Positions 1 to 9,691 of a stretch of DNA of 64,000 nucleotides are shown in pieces. The position numbers and the translations under genes were made by a program. The DNA is taken from the IMG/VR virus record IMGVR_UViG_3300042880_000420, positions 45,033-109,032 of that record, one strand, 5' to 3'. Under the pieces are notes generated by a model. It was not told the DNA's origin and did no database searches. It saw only the letters and a list, made by a program, of their open reading frames with translations. Position 1 is the stretch's first letter, and every line of letters starts with the position of its first letter. The stretch comes from a virus.

Positions 1-3000
1 GGAACCATCAATAATGTGTATCCTTCATATTGCGAAAAATCATAATTAATTTCTGCTAATTTATTAGGGCTAATTTGCTGACCTTTATCAACTTCAATAA
101 AACCATTACGTACTATTCCAAATACACCATGTCTGTTTTCCACTCCACCTTCTGAAACTTTAGGATTAATTCTATCTTTTAATAATCCTGCTGAATTTAC
201 TGTAACAATTATTCCCATTGATTTATCTTCTATATTACCAGATAAAACAAAGGTAGGATTTTTAGCATGATTATCCAACATAAGTTTTCTAAAAGCACGG
301 TTAATCTTTAGCTGATTAACAAGAGTTGGAGGATTATCCATATCTCTTTCATTCTCAGGAATTACAATATTAACATATGTTTTTCCAATCTTTTTAGAAA
401 TCCAGTCTGGAGTGTGAACATTCCCTATTAATGTTTCTTTACCGTTTATTAAAGTGTATATTCCAATATTTGCTTGATCATAATTTACATCAGGTTCAAT
501 CACTTTAAAATAAACTGATTTGCCCGGTAGAAATTCTGGAGTTGCAATATAAAATACATATGAATTATTTACATCGCTTCTCTCATATCTTAATACGTTA
601 GGAGAAACTTCCACCACATTATAATTATGTGTTCTTTGAGCTAAAGATAAAGCGGGTGCAACTTGTTTAAATCCTTCTTGAAATTTAACGTCAGAATTTT
701 TACTTATATCATCAAGTGTTTTCTTTGTTCCAGTAAATACTTGATTAATATCTTCAACAACAAACTCTTCTTCTGTAGTTGTAATTTCTTTACCACCTTC
801 TAAAGCAGCTAGTTCTGCATCATAATTGTCTAGTAAGTTTTTAGAAGCGATATTATACAAAGTAGTAAACTCAGGAAAACTTATTGTTTTTCTATTAATA
901 ACAATACCTGTTCCATTAGAACTAGGGGTTTCCCATTGTCCAATATAAAAAGTTTCTGATTCAGAAATAAGACGTGTATTTGCAACTACATCGTTTAAAG
1001 TTTTTACTCTACTTTCTAAAGATGGAATATCTGCTTTGTTAGCTCTAGGATTAGATTTGATTTCTTCTAATCTTTTTTCAGTATCAGCTAAGTCTTTTTC
1101 AGCTTGTCTAAGCTTTTCACTTGCCTTATTTTTTACATCAGCTCTAGCATCTGTAGAAACAGGAGCTGGTTTTTCTTTTTGAACAACCCTTGTGACTGTT
1201 ATTTGTTCATTAGTTTCTGCATCATAAAATTTACCGTCTTCTTTTTTAAGAAATGAATATATTTCACCGTCAATGTCATCATTAAATTTATAATAAATAA
1301 TATTATTTTCGGCTGTTATTATTGTAATAGGCCTGCCATTTATTTTTAAATCACCTTCTTTTTTAGTTTCCTCTTTCTTTTTTTCTTTCTTAATTTCTTC
1401 TTTTTTGGTTTCTTCTTGTATTACAATTTCTTCTTCTCCTTTATAAATAAGCTTATCTGATTCTTCTTTTATTTCTCTTGCTTTATCTAAATCATCAACA
1501 ATAAAAACCACATTACCCGTCGGAGTGAAAACACCATACATACCATTTGCTTCTACAATAAAATGCTCATCAGATTTAACAAGACCGGCTTTAATCTGTT
1601 CTTGTGCTGAATCATAAAGCATTTGATAATATGCAAGTTGAGAACCAACAATCATTCTTTCATACACCTGATTAAAATATTCAGGATTAGAAAGCATATT
1701 TACAGCATCAACGTGTTGTTGAAATTTGTTATTTAATTTTATATAATCATTAAAGTCAACAAAAAGATCTTCAACTTCATTTATATTAATTACAGATTCT
1801 TTTCCAAATTCTTTATTTTTTAATTCAAGATAGGATTTAAATGCTTCATAAGATTTAGAAACTTTAATTTCATCTATAAGTTCATCTTTGTTATTTAACC
1901 AATCGGTAATTGCTTGTTTTTGTTTTTCTTTTAATTCAATTTCATTTCTTAAATCTTTTTTACTTTCATCAGAAATACCTTCAGATTTAAGTTGTTCTTT
2001 TTTAGTAGATATTTCAATTTCTAATGTCTTTATTTCTTTTTCTATATTAGCATCAGAACCTAAAATATTATATGCAGATGCTAGAGAAGACCCAAGAGTT
2101 TTATGAGAACTTGCTTTACTAAAAAGTTCTCTTGATCTATCAATTGCATTTGTTGCTTTAAATTCATTTCCAGCAAGAACATCAATCATACTATTAAGAG
2201 CTTGTTTTTTATAAAGCTCTTTATTGTATTCTTTTGTTCCAAATTTATATCTATTGGGATTAGAAATAGCTCCGTATTTTTCCTGTAATTTATTATAAGT
2301 TTTTGCATATGACTCCACTGCATTTGCAACTTTATCAGTGTAATCCTGTGCAGATTTTTTATTTTCAGAAGTATAATCAAGACCGACAAATGCTTGTTCA
2401 AATTCTTCTTTAGACATGTTTTTACCATACTCCCTAAGAGTATCTATCAATGCCTCATGTGTATCATTTCTTACAGCTTGTGACACCATGCTGTGTAACA
2501 TATCTGTACGAATGTTTTCATAAGCAAATTTATCTCCAAGTTTAGCTGCTTCATCTAATGCACTTGCTCCTTCTTTTTGTACATTAAAATTTTTAATAGA
2601 TTCTGAAAAAAACTTAGAAGGATCTTTTGCTATTATATTAAATTCATTATAATAATTTTTTAATTTATCTTCAGATTCTTTTTTATTCTTAAAATATTCT
2701 GCTTTTTGTTCTTCTGTAAGTCCGGCTGTTTTATATTTATCAGATACTGTTTCACCAATTTTTTTTAATCCTTTTTGTGTAAGTACAGTGGGACCATGTA
2801 TAATCATACCTGTTAAAGCACCAGATGCAAAAGTTTTTAAACCTTGCATATTCATTTGTGATTTAATAGCCCTATCTAAACTTTCTTCTTCACTTACAGT
2901 AGTATTGGGATCAAAACTTGCTTTATATGAATTTAAATAATAATCTTTATAATATTCATTAGACCCCTCTTGTAATAATTCTTGTATACCTTCTGTAACT

Positions 3001-4484
3001 TCAAATTTTAAAGCTGGTTTCATTATAGATTTAGCAAGAACTGTCCTTGCTTTTCTTGTACCAAAATCAGCTGCAATAGTTTTGTAATTAGAAAGTATAC
3101 CACCAGTATAATACTGTGAAGTTGTTCTACCGTTTATTTTACCTAACACTTTAAAGCCTTTTTCACCAAGATCTTCTCCAAACTGAGAAAGTATTCTTGA
3201 TGTTGCTTTAGAATTCTTAAATACATTATCAAACATTATACGATTTGATACAGCTAATACAGCAGAATTAAAATTAAAATTTTTATCAGCGGCCTGCATT
3301 GCCACATTCTGCATTTTTTGAAGTTGTTCATCTGTTGCATATACACCCTTATTATTAAAATAATCATCTTGCATTTGATTATATAAATCACCAAATGTAC
3401 CAGCAGCTTCCATTCTTGCTTCTGTAAATGCAAAATTTGCTTCAGATAATGTACGCTTTAATCCACTAACTCCCACTTTAGCAATGTCACCAGCAAGCTT
3501 AGTTCCTGACAATCCCGCTAATTTACCTGCTTCATATGTTTTGCCAATATCCATTGCAATATCTACACCTGGAATTTTTTGACCAACAGATGAAAAAAAG
3601 TTTTTTAATACAGCTTCATTTTTCCAAATGTCACCTAACTTTTTAAGAGCTTTAAAGTTTTTTGCAGCATCATAAAATTCTTTACTTTTTTGAAACATTC
3701 TTGCAACTCTTCCAATATTTGCTGCAAGTTTAACATCAGCAGTAGTTTCAATTGCTGCTGCACCAGGCGCACCAACTCCACTAATAACCAAAGCAGCTTC
3801 AATGGCTTTTGTTAATAATTGTTCACTTAACATTTGAGCACCAGCACCAACCGTAAAACCAGCTTGTTGTAAAAAGTTTCCAAAAGTTTGTCTATTCCAA
3901 AACGTATCAGTTCCTTCTTTTGTAGCATAGATTGGATTGGAATTCATAATATCTTTTAATGAATCATCCAGCTCTAACATAGATTGTGCATCACCATGTA
4001 ACCTATCCCAATCCCAATGAATTAAAGCATCTGTCATTCTACCCCAACCTTTCCATCCATCTGTAAATCCATTATAAGCAAGTTTACCCATTCCTGAAAA
4101 ACCGTTAGAAAGTACTTCAGACCAAGATTGATTCTGACCATATCTTTCTTCATTATCACCCGTCAATGATATACCAAGTTTATAATAATCAGGAGATGAA
4201 ACATATCGTGCAGTATTAATTTCATCTGCATTATAAGTTATAGGACTACCCATAAATCTTTCAGTGCCAGCAGAATTAAACAATCTACTGATTTCGCTGG
4301 CTACAGGACTTGTAGTTTGTTTAACACCACTATAAGAATATGGAAAATCAATATTACCATATCCTACTTGTGGAACTTGAAATTTTAATCCATCATTAGA
4401 TATGTTAGGTTTAACAATATCTCCTGTAGGTGCAAGTAATTTTTCAATTGCAAATGGATCAAATGTTGATTGAGGTGCAGCCAT
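1..4484 (-). CDS. Giant internal virion (cargo/ejection-like) protein, C-terminus outside window
   Basis: An open frame starts at an ATG at 4482-4484 and runs uninterrupted for about 1494 codons off the left edge. It has no stop in the window. The N-terminal third carries a stretch rich in Gly and Ala (about residues 200-260) that could touch membranes. The middle is charged and helical, with Lys/Glu-rich tracts (runs of KKEE-type residues near nt 1370-1440) and coiled-coil character. I see no enzymatic motif. It follows the 1022-aa gene with a 6-bp gap and lies at the downstream end of the internal-protein block. In crAss-like phages that position holds very large cargo proteins and then virion RNA polymerase genes, so this may be the N-terminal part of such a protein. 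No polymerase motif is visible in the part present. The function is inferred from size and position only. Confidence 0.85.
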   Translation of the reverse strand, partial: MAAPQSTFDPFAIEKLLAPTGDIVKPNISNDGLKFQVPQVGYGNIDFPYSYSGVKQTTSPVASEISRLFNSAGTERFMGSPITYNADEINTARYVSSPDYYKLGISLTGDNEERYGQNQSWSEVLSNGFSGMGKLAYNGFTDGWKGWGRMTDALIHWDWDRLHGDAQSMLELDDSLKDIMNSNPIYATKEGTDTFWNRQTFGNFLQQAGFTVGAGAQMLSEQLLTKAIEAALVISGVGAPGAAAIETTADVKLAANIGRVARMFQKSKEFYDAAKNFKALKKLGDIWKNEAVLKNFFSSVGQKIPGVDIAMDIGKTYEAGKLAGLSGTKLAGDIAKVGVSGLKRTLSEANFAFTEARMEAAGTFGDLYNQMQDDYFNNKGVYATDEQLQKMQNVAMQAADKNFNFNSAVLAVSNRIMFDNVFKNSKATSRILSQFGEDLGEKGFKVLGKINGRTTSQYYTGGILSNYKTIAADFGTRKARTVLAKSIMKPALKFEVTEGIQELLQEGSNEYYKDYYLNSYKASFDPNTTVSEEESLDRAIKSQMNMQGLKTFASGALTGMIIHGPTVLTQKGLKKIGETVSDKYKTAGLTEEQKAEYFKNKKESEDKLKNYYNEFNIIAKDPSKFFSESIKNFNVQKEGASALDEAAKLGDKFAYENIRTDMLHSMVSQAVRNDTHEALIDTLREYGKNMSKEEFEQAFVGLDYTSENKKSAQDYTDKVANAVESYAKTYNKLQEKYGAISNPNRYKFGTKEYNKELYKKQALNSMIDVLAGNEFKATNAIDRSRELFSKASSHKTLGSSLASAYNILGSDANIEKEIKTLEIEISTKKEQLKSEGISDESKKDLRNEIELKEKQKQAITDWLNNKDELIDEIKVSKSYEAFKSYLELKNKEFGKESVININEVEDLFVDFNDYIKLNNKFQQHVDAVNMLSNPEYFNQVYERMIVGSQLAYYQMLYDSAQEQIKAGLVKSDEHFIVEANGMYGVFTPTGNVVFIVDDLDKAREIKEESDKLIYKGEEEIVIQEETKKEEIKKEKKKEETKKEGDLKINGRPITIITAENNIIYYKFNDDIDGEIYSFLKKEDGKFYDAETNEQITVTRVVQKEKPAPVSTDARADVKNKASEKLRQAEKDLADTEKRLEEIKSNPRANKADIPSLESRVKTLNDVVANTRLISESETFYIGQWETPSSNGTGIVINRKTISFPEFTTLYNIASKNLLDNYDAELAALEGGKEITTTEEEFVVEDINQVFTGTKKTLDDISKNSDVKFQEGFKQVAPALSLAQRTHNYNVVEVSPNVLRYERSDVNNSYVFYIATPEFLPGKSVYFKVIEPDVNYDQANIGIYTLINGKETLIGNVHTPDWISKKIGKTYVNIVIPENERDMDNPPTLVNQLKINRAFRKLMLDNHAKNPTFVLSGNIEDKSMGIIVTVNSAGLLKDRINPKVSEGGVENRHGVFGIVRNGFIEVDKGQQISPNKLAEINYDFSQYEGYTLLMV

Positions 4485-4490
4485 TATTTT

Positions 4491-7400
4491 TTATTTAGTA
4501 GTATTAAATACACTATTATACTCTTTATCTAATTTATCTCTTAATTGTTTCTGAGCATAATTTAAATCTTGAACAGGTGTATATGTTCTTTTTAAAATAG
4601 TTGAATTTTCATAAGATTGTGTATTAACGCCTTTTCTTAATGCATCAATAAAATCTTCTACAGTGACTGTATTAGGCATATCAACAAATGATGTTTCATC
4701 ATAATTTGTATTTCCAGTATAATCTTTCCAATTATATGTTAAAACATTATTTGTTGGATCTTGCTGTACAATTTTATATCCTGCTTTAAATTTAATATTA
4801 CCAGTTGTAATATCTTTATATATTTCATATTTTAATCCAAAGTCTTCATCTGTCTTTGAAGATTTGACTGTTCCATTACTTAATAATAATGAATAAAAAT
4901 GATCTTGATATGGATTAGGCATTCCAGGAACCATTGCCTCATTTCTAAGTTGAAAAGTTATTTCTCCATTAAAAAAATCATACTTTGATCTATCTTTTTT
5001 ATCAATATTTTTTAATAATTCGTCTTTATTATATGTAAAAGTAATATTTCTTTTTGTAGGATCAGGACTTCCCATATTGTGATATTTAAGAGATGTCAAT
5101 CCAGCAGCAGGATCAGAAACTATTTTTGTGATAAGTTTTTGAAGTTTATCTTGCTGGTCTTCATCATATCCAACAATAACATATTTATCATCTTCTATAT
5201 CTACAATATTATTAATATTTGTAAAAACTTGTTGTGCTATTCTATCTGCGTAATCTGTTCTATCAGTGGGACTAGACATGTATGTAATTGTCTTGCCCAT
5301 TTTACCCGTTTCTTCACTGATTGTTTTTTGTAAATTTTCAGGAATAGCACTTTTAAGTAAACCATATCCTTTATCTAATTTTTTTCTAACTTCCTCAGGC
5401 TTTCCATAATCTCTTACAATACCCGTAATGTCATATGTTTGTCCATTTTTATCTGTTGCAGTATAACCTATAATAACTTTACTTTTTACTGAAATATTTG
5501 TTGTTGGTGATGTATATGTAATTTCTTCTTCATATATAGGTTCTGGCTTTAAGGTTCCATTTACATATGCTTGTGCAATTTCTAAAGGAAGTTTAACGCG
5601 CTTATTATTTACAGTGAATTCACGAATATTACTTAAATTTTCAGCAGTGAATAAAAGACTCTTACCATTTTTATCTTTAATGGTAATGTCTTTATATTTT
5701 TCAGGATTTTTTTCAACCTGTGCTGCAATTCGTTCATCATATTGCTTTCTTAAAGCATATGCATTATTTAGTTTATTTCTTGCAGATTGTAATTTAGTGT
5801 ACGTCTGATAATTTGAATTAATTCTATTTTGTAAACTTGCATCATATTCATTTTTTGCAAGCATATCGTTTAAATTGTTTATATCCTTTTCAACCGTTTG
5901 AGAATAATAATCACTAACTGCTGACAAAGCAACTATTGGACCAGTGAGTTTAACAGGTTTAAGACCTGCTCCTTCTAATTTAGTATTTAATTTGCTTTCA
6001 ACATCTTTTAATGTAGTCTGATAATCCTTACTCATTGTACTTGGGTCATTTGCAATTGCAGAAAAAATGAACCCAACTTCTTGAGGTGAAATAACATCCT
6101 GTAACATATTAATAGGAACACTTTCTAATACAGATTTCATTTCCTGTAATCCAGTGGAATGCATACTAGTTATTGCAGAATTAAAAGTTTCAACATCTGA
6201 CTCAATTTTATTTGCATTTGTTGTAGCAGTTACTGTAGGAATTATATTTTTTAAAGCAATTGGTTTTCCACTTGCATCATATTCTACATTTTCACCACCG
6301 CTTTCAATTGATTTTTTTGTTTCTTCCCAATTTTGTTTTCTAACATTAAGAGAATGTGTTTGTGCAAATTCTGTTGCTTGACGTTGCTCAGATATATTAT
6401 TCCAGTATGACTGATCTGTAGTAATTTCTAAAGATTGTTTACTTGCTGCACTCTTAGCAGCAACTTCCATATCTTTATCCATTTTAAGATTTGCAAAAAA
6501 TGCAGTGGGGCTAGTGCTAATTCTTTTTATTATTTCATCATATTTAATTTTATCTTCTTCATTTCCTACACCTTTTGTTTTTAACAATGAAGTTTCTTTT
6601 TCTAATTCTTTTATTCTTTTATTTATTTCACCACCTTGTGTAATATATTGTGAATATAAATCTTCATTGCTATTTCTTGCGTTATCTGCATTAGTTTGTG
6701 CAATAATACGACTATCTTTTAAATACTTAATTTTATCATCATAACTTTTTATTTGTTGATCAATATGATATTTTGGAAGCATAGATATTGCTTCTTCATC
6801 AGATATTTCAACACCTTTAAATTTTCTTTCATCATCTTTTATATCTTGAATACCTTGAATTTTAAAATATTCACCGTACATACTATATTGATCATTTGCA
6901 GATTCGCCTAAATATGTTTTAAACAAATCAGCAAAAGATTTATATAATCCGTCTCCATTTACTTGTTTATAAATACGACCATTTTGCGACCAACTTAATT
7001 CTTGTTTCCATTCATTTTTTTTAATCCAATCCTGAAATTCTTTTGGATGATTTTGTAACGGTGTTGCTTTTATTAAAGGCACTTGATTAATAATATCAGG
7101 ATCATCTGCTGTTTTAATTTTATTCATATAATAATTCATCACCGTAATAGGTGTATTATTATCATAGTCAGGATGTTCTTTTTTAATTTTTTCTTGTTCT
7201 GCTAATTGAGCATATCTACTTTTTGTATCTGCTATATGAGCTAACATTGTTTTATCCTCCCAAAAAGGAGAATATAAATTTTCAGCAGAATCTACATTTG
7301 ATTGGATGGAAAGATCTGTAGTGCTGATTGTTTTTAATTGATCTTTAATTTGATTCAAATAATCATCTCTTCTTTTGCTATATTTATCATTTAATATTGG

Positions 7401-7559
7401 TGTATTTAATATACTTTTAAATCCTTGTGAAATTTGTTCATAATTAGTTTCATACCTAGCTGTTGCCTTTTGTAAAGCATTTGCTAAGTATGGAAAATTA
7501 GGAGTGTATTGTACAGGATTAAAACCGTTATCTGTAACACCAGGCAAATATGTACTCAT
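4491..7559 (-). CDS. Large helical internal virion protein (1022 aa)
   Basis: The protein is 1022 aa, almost entirely charged and predicted helical, with no signal peptide or clear transmembrane segment. It starts MSTYLPGVTDNGF and has long Lys/Asp/Asn-rich heptad-like stretches at about residues 40-400. I see no catalytic motif. It sits between the 684-aa protein and the giant open frame at the left edge, in the block of large proteins downstream of the muzzle gene. In crAss-like phages that block holds cargo proteins that are packaged in the tail or capsid and ejected. An intrinsic terminator lies just upstream (7600-7626), and a copy of the 17-bp late-promoter-like motif is 10 bp before the start, so the gene probably begins a new transcription unit. 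The role as an internal virion protein is inferred. Confidence 0.85.
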   Translation of the reverse strand: MSTYLPGVTDNGFNPVQYTPNFPYLANALQKATARYETNYEQISQGFKSILNTPILNDKYSKRRDDYLNQIKDQLKTISTTDLSIQSNVDSAENLYSPFWEDKTMLAHIADTKSRYAQLAEQEKIKKEHPDYDNNTPITVMNYYMNKIKTADDPDIINQVPLIKATPLQNHPKEFQDWIKKNEWKQELSWSQNGRIYKQVNGDGLYKSFADLFKTYLGESANDQYSMYGEYFKIQGIQDIKDDERKFKGVEISDEEAISMLPKYHIDQQIKSYDDKIKYLKDSRIIAQTNADNARNSNEDLYSQYITQGGEINKRIKELEKETSLLKTKGVGNEEDKIKYDEIIKRISTSPTAFFANLKMDKDMEVAAKSAASKQSLEITTDQSYWNNISEQRQATEFAQTHSLNVRKQNWEETKKSIESGGENVEYDASGKPIALKNIIPTVTATTNANKIESDVETFNSAITSMHSTGLQEMKSVLESVPINMLQDVISPQEVGFIFSAIANDPSTMSKDYQTTLKDVESKLNTKLEGAGLKPVKLTGPIVALSAVSDYYSQTVEKDINNLNDMLAKNEYDASLQNRINSNYQTYTKLQSARNKLNNAYALRKQYDERIAAQVEKNPEKYKDITIKDKNGKSLLFTAENLSNIREFTVNNKRVKLPLEIAQAYVNGTLKPEPIYEEEITYTSPTTNISVKSKVIIGYTATDKNGQTYDITGIVRDYGKPEEVRKKLDKGYGLLKSAIPENLQKTISEETGKMGKTITYMSSPTDRTDYADRIAQQVFTNINNIVDIEDDKYVIVGYDEDQQDKLQKLITKIVSDPAAGLTSLKYHNMGSPDPTKRNITFTYNKDELLKNIDKKDRSKYDFFNGEITFQLRNEAMVPGMPNPYQDHFYSLLLSNGTVKSSKTDEDFGLKYEIYKDITTGNIKFKAGYKIVQQDPTNNVLTYNWKDYTGNTNYDETSFVDMPNTVTVEDFIDALRKGVNTQSYENSTILKRTYTPVQDLNYAQKQLRDKLDKEYNSVFNTTK

Positions 7560-7568
7560 TTCTATGTA

Positions 7569-7585
7569 TTATATTATAAATATAC
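7569..7585 (-). promoter_or_regulatory. Candidate late promoter, copy 1
   Basis: The minus strand reads GTATATTTATAATATAA. It is one of three 17-mers of the form GTATATTnnnAATRTAA in the window, the others being at 37406-37422 and 45701-45717. It lies between the terminator at 7600-7626 and the start of the 1022-aa gene, which is where a promoter is expected. It does not match the Bacteroidetes housekeeping consensus, so a phage-specific polymerase or sigma factor is possible. It is also AT-rich enough to need testing. Confidence 0.45.
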
Positions 7586-7599
7586 TTTATAAAGTTAAG

Positions 7600-7626
7600 A
7601 CTAAAAAACCAAACTTATTAAGTTTG
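7600..7626 (-). terminator. Intrinsic terminator after the 684-aa gene
   Basis: The 7-bp arms CAAACTT (7610-7616) and AAGTTTG (7620-7626) close a 3-nt loop. On the minus strand they are followed by GGTTTTTTAG. The hairpin starts right after the stop of the 684-aa gene and precedes the promoter-like motif of the next gene. Confidence 0.6.
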
Positions 7627-9681
7627 TTATACTTGATTTCTAGACTTTCTCCTTCTTGTTTGGTCATTCGTCATTCCTTGTTGCATTTTCATATAATCTA
7701 GATAATCACTTACACTCATATCAGCATCTTTTGCTGCTTGTGCAATATCTTTTGCACTCATTTTTTCTGTATCAGATTGACTATTAAAAAATGCCTGCAT
7801 AGATTTAGGACTATGAAAATATATAGTTCCAGTTCCAGGTCTAACACCATAATAAGGACTTTCAGTCAAACTCGTATTATAAAGATTAGCTGCATTTCTT
7901 TGACCTTGTGTATAAGCTTGCAAAACACCTGTACGTGCTTGTCTCATTGCATTTTGATATTGTTGTTCATTAATTACACCAGCATCATATAAACGTTTAG
8001 TACGTTGTGCATCATATGCTATTTGTTTATTAGTAATATCAGCTGCTTGACTAGCTGCTGCATTTCCTAATTGAACATTTAAATTAGATGTTTTTCCAAT
8101 GGCATTTGCTACACTAGCAAGTTCTTGACCAACAGGAACTGTTCCTAAATTTTGTTTTCCTGCAAACATGTTACGTGCTTGTCTATTTGAATTTGCTATT
8201 TCATTAATAGCAGCTAATTCTCTAGCTGAATCATAATATCTTGTTTCAGGTCTTTGAAATTTAACAGTAGGTTCAAAAGGTGTAAATCTTCTTACACCAG
8301 TTAAATTTTTAAGTGAATTTAAAAGAATTGCATTATCAGGATTTGTCCAACCATATTTAATTGGAGATCTATTATATGTCGTTATATCATTATTTTTAAT
8401 TTTACTTTCATTATCAAAATTAAAAGTATAAGGATTATTTTTTAAATAATTATGTAATAATACATTAGAACCAATAAGATTACCATCTTTATCAGTAAAT
8501 TTACTTTTTTGTTTTTCTTCATCTGAAAACAAACTAGCATTTTGAAGTCTATTTATTCCTTGTTGATTTTGTTCTAAAGCCGTTTGATAATCAAAAGATT
8601 TTGTAAAATCAGGAACATCAGATTGTGGAATTGTTAATTCGTATGGATTTTTCTTACTATTAATTTTTGAAGATAGATTAATTCCATTAGTTATGTTATC
8701 ACTTTCCACCTCACTTCCTTCTTCATCACCAATATATCTTTTTAAATTCATACCACCATATTTCATTCTACCACCATACATCATATCACCACCATACATT
8801 GCTTCCTGTGGGTTTTCTTCCATTTGTTCTTGAGATTCAACATCAGAAGCTTGCATCATCTTTGCATAATATTCTTGTGCAATATTGGGAATACCTTGCG
8901 GATATCCTTTCTTACCTTCTTGTACAAGAGCAAGTTGTGCTAATTTCTTATTATAATTTTGAATCATCAGCTCTGCTGTACGTTTCTTAATAGAATCAGC
9001 TCTAGGATCTTCAAGTATAGCTTTATATTTATTAAGATCATATTGTTTAGCTATTTGTGCCGGAGTAAATTTTTTAGATGATTTTTCAGACTTACCAAAT
9101 ACGCTAAGAACAGAACCACCAAGTTTCATCTTCTTTGTATCAGAAAAAATAAATGTACCTTCAGGAACATTTAATGGTACACCACCTTGCGTATGTCTTT
9201 TACCTTTTATATTGTAATGACTTTTAGTTCCATCTTCTTTTGGAATTACAGCAGTTTCACCACCTTCTGCTTCAATATTTGCATGCTCTCTTGGAACAGC
9301 AGACAACGTATTATTAACATCTAACTCTTCATCAGTATCTTGATTCATCCAAAGTCTTCTAGAACCAAGATCTAATCCATATCCCATTTGACCACCATAA
9401 GCAGCAGTTTGCATATCATATCCCATATTAGAATTTTGGTCTTGTGATTCAACACCTTGCAATTCTTGATACATTTGCATAATGGTTTGTTTTTGTTCTT
9501 CTTCTCCCATTTGTTGAAGTTGTTGAACAATTTGTTGTGCATCAACACCATTAGCTTCAGCAAATGCTTGTATAACTTGCATAATTTGCTCTTGAGGATT
9601 ACCACTTTGTTGTTGCATTGTCATATCTCCACCATCTTGATATTTAGCAGGATACTTTTTTATTTTGACTTTGTATTTCAT
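7627..9681 (-). CDS. Gly/Gln-rich modular virion protein (684 aa)
   Basis: The protein is 684 aa. The N-terminus is basic (KYKVKIKKYPAKYQDGGD) and followed by a Gln-rich helical stretch (about residues 20-75). A middle module includes HTQGGVPLNVPEGTFIFSDT (about residues 160-185), a pattern I recall from structural proteins of Bacteroidetes phages. Linkers of MYGGDMMYGGRMKYGG type follow near residue 300. The C-terminal half is Asn/Gln/Ala-rich. No enzyme motif is visible. The YQDGG and YGG linkers are shared with the two upstream proteins, so the three seem built from exchangeable modules. A terminator follows directly. It is probably a structural or cargo component of the tail or head. Confidence 0.8.
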   Translation of the reverse strand: MKYKVKIKKYPAKYQDGGDMTMQQQSGNPQEQIMQVIQAFAEANGVDAQQIVQQLQQMGEEEQKQTIMQMYQELQGVESQDQNSNMGYDMQTAAYGGQMGYGLDLGSRRLWMNQDTDEELDVNNTLSAVPREHANIEAEGGETAVIPKEDGTKSHYNIKGKRHTQGGVPLNVPEGTFIFSDTKKMKLGGSVLSVFGKSEKSSKKFTPAQIAKQYDLNKYKAILEDPRADSIKKRTAELMIQNYNKKLAQLALVQEGKKGYPQGIPNIAQEYYAKMMQASDVESQEQMEENPQEAMYGGDMMYGGRMKYGGMNLKRYIGDEEGSEVESDNITNGINLSSKINSKKNPYELTIPQSDVPDFTKSFDYQTALEQNQQGINRLQNASLFSDEEKQKSKFTDKDGNLIGSNVLLHNYLKNNPYTFNFDNESKIKNNDITTYNRSPIKYGWTNPDNAILLNSLKNLTGVRRFTPFEPTVKFQRPETRYYDSARELAAINEIANSNRQARNMFAGKQNLGTVPVGQELASVANAIGKTSNLNVQLGNAAASQAADITNKQIAYDAQRTKRLYDAGVINEQQYQNAMRQARTGVLQAYTQGQRNAANLYNTSLTESPYYGVRPGTGTIYFHSPKSMQAFFNSQSDTEKMSAKDIAQAAKDADMSVSDYLDYMKMQQGMTNDQTRRRKSRNQV

Positions 9682-9691
9682 TATTGTAAAT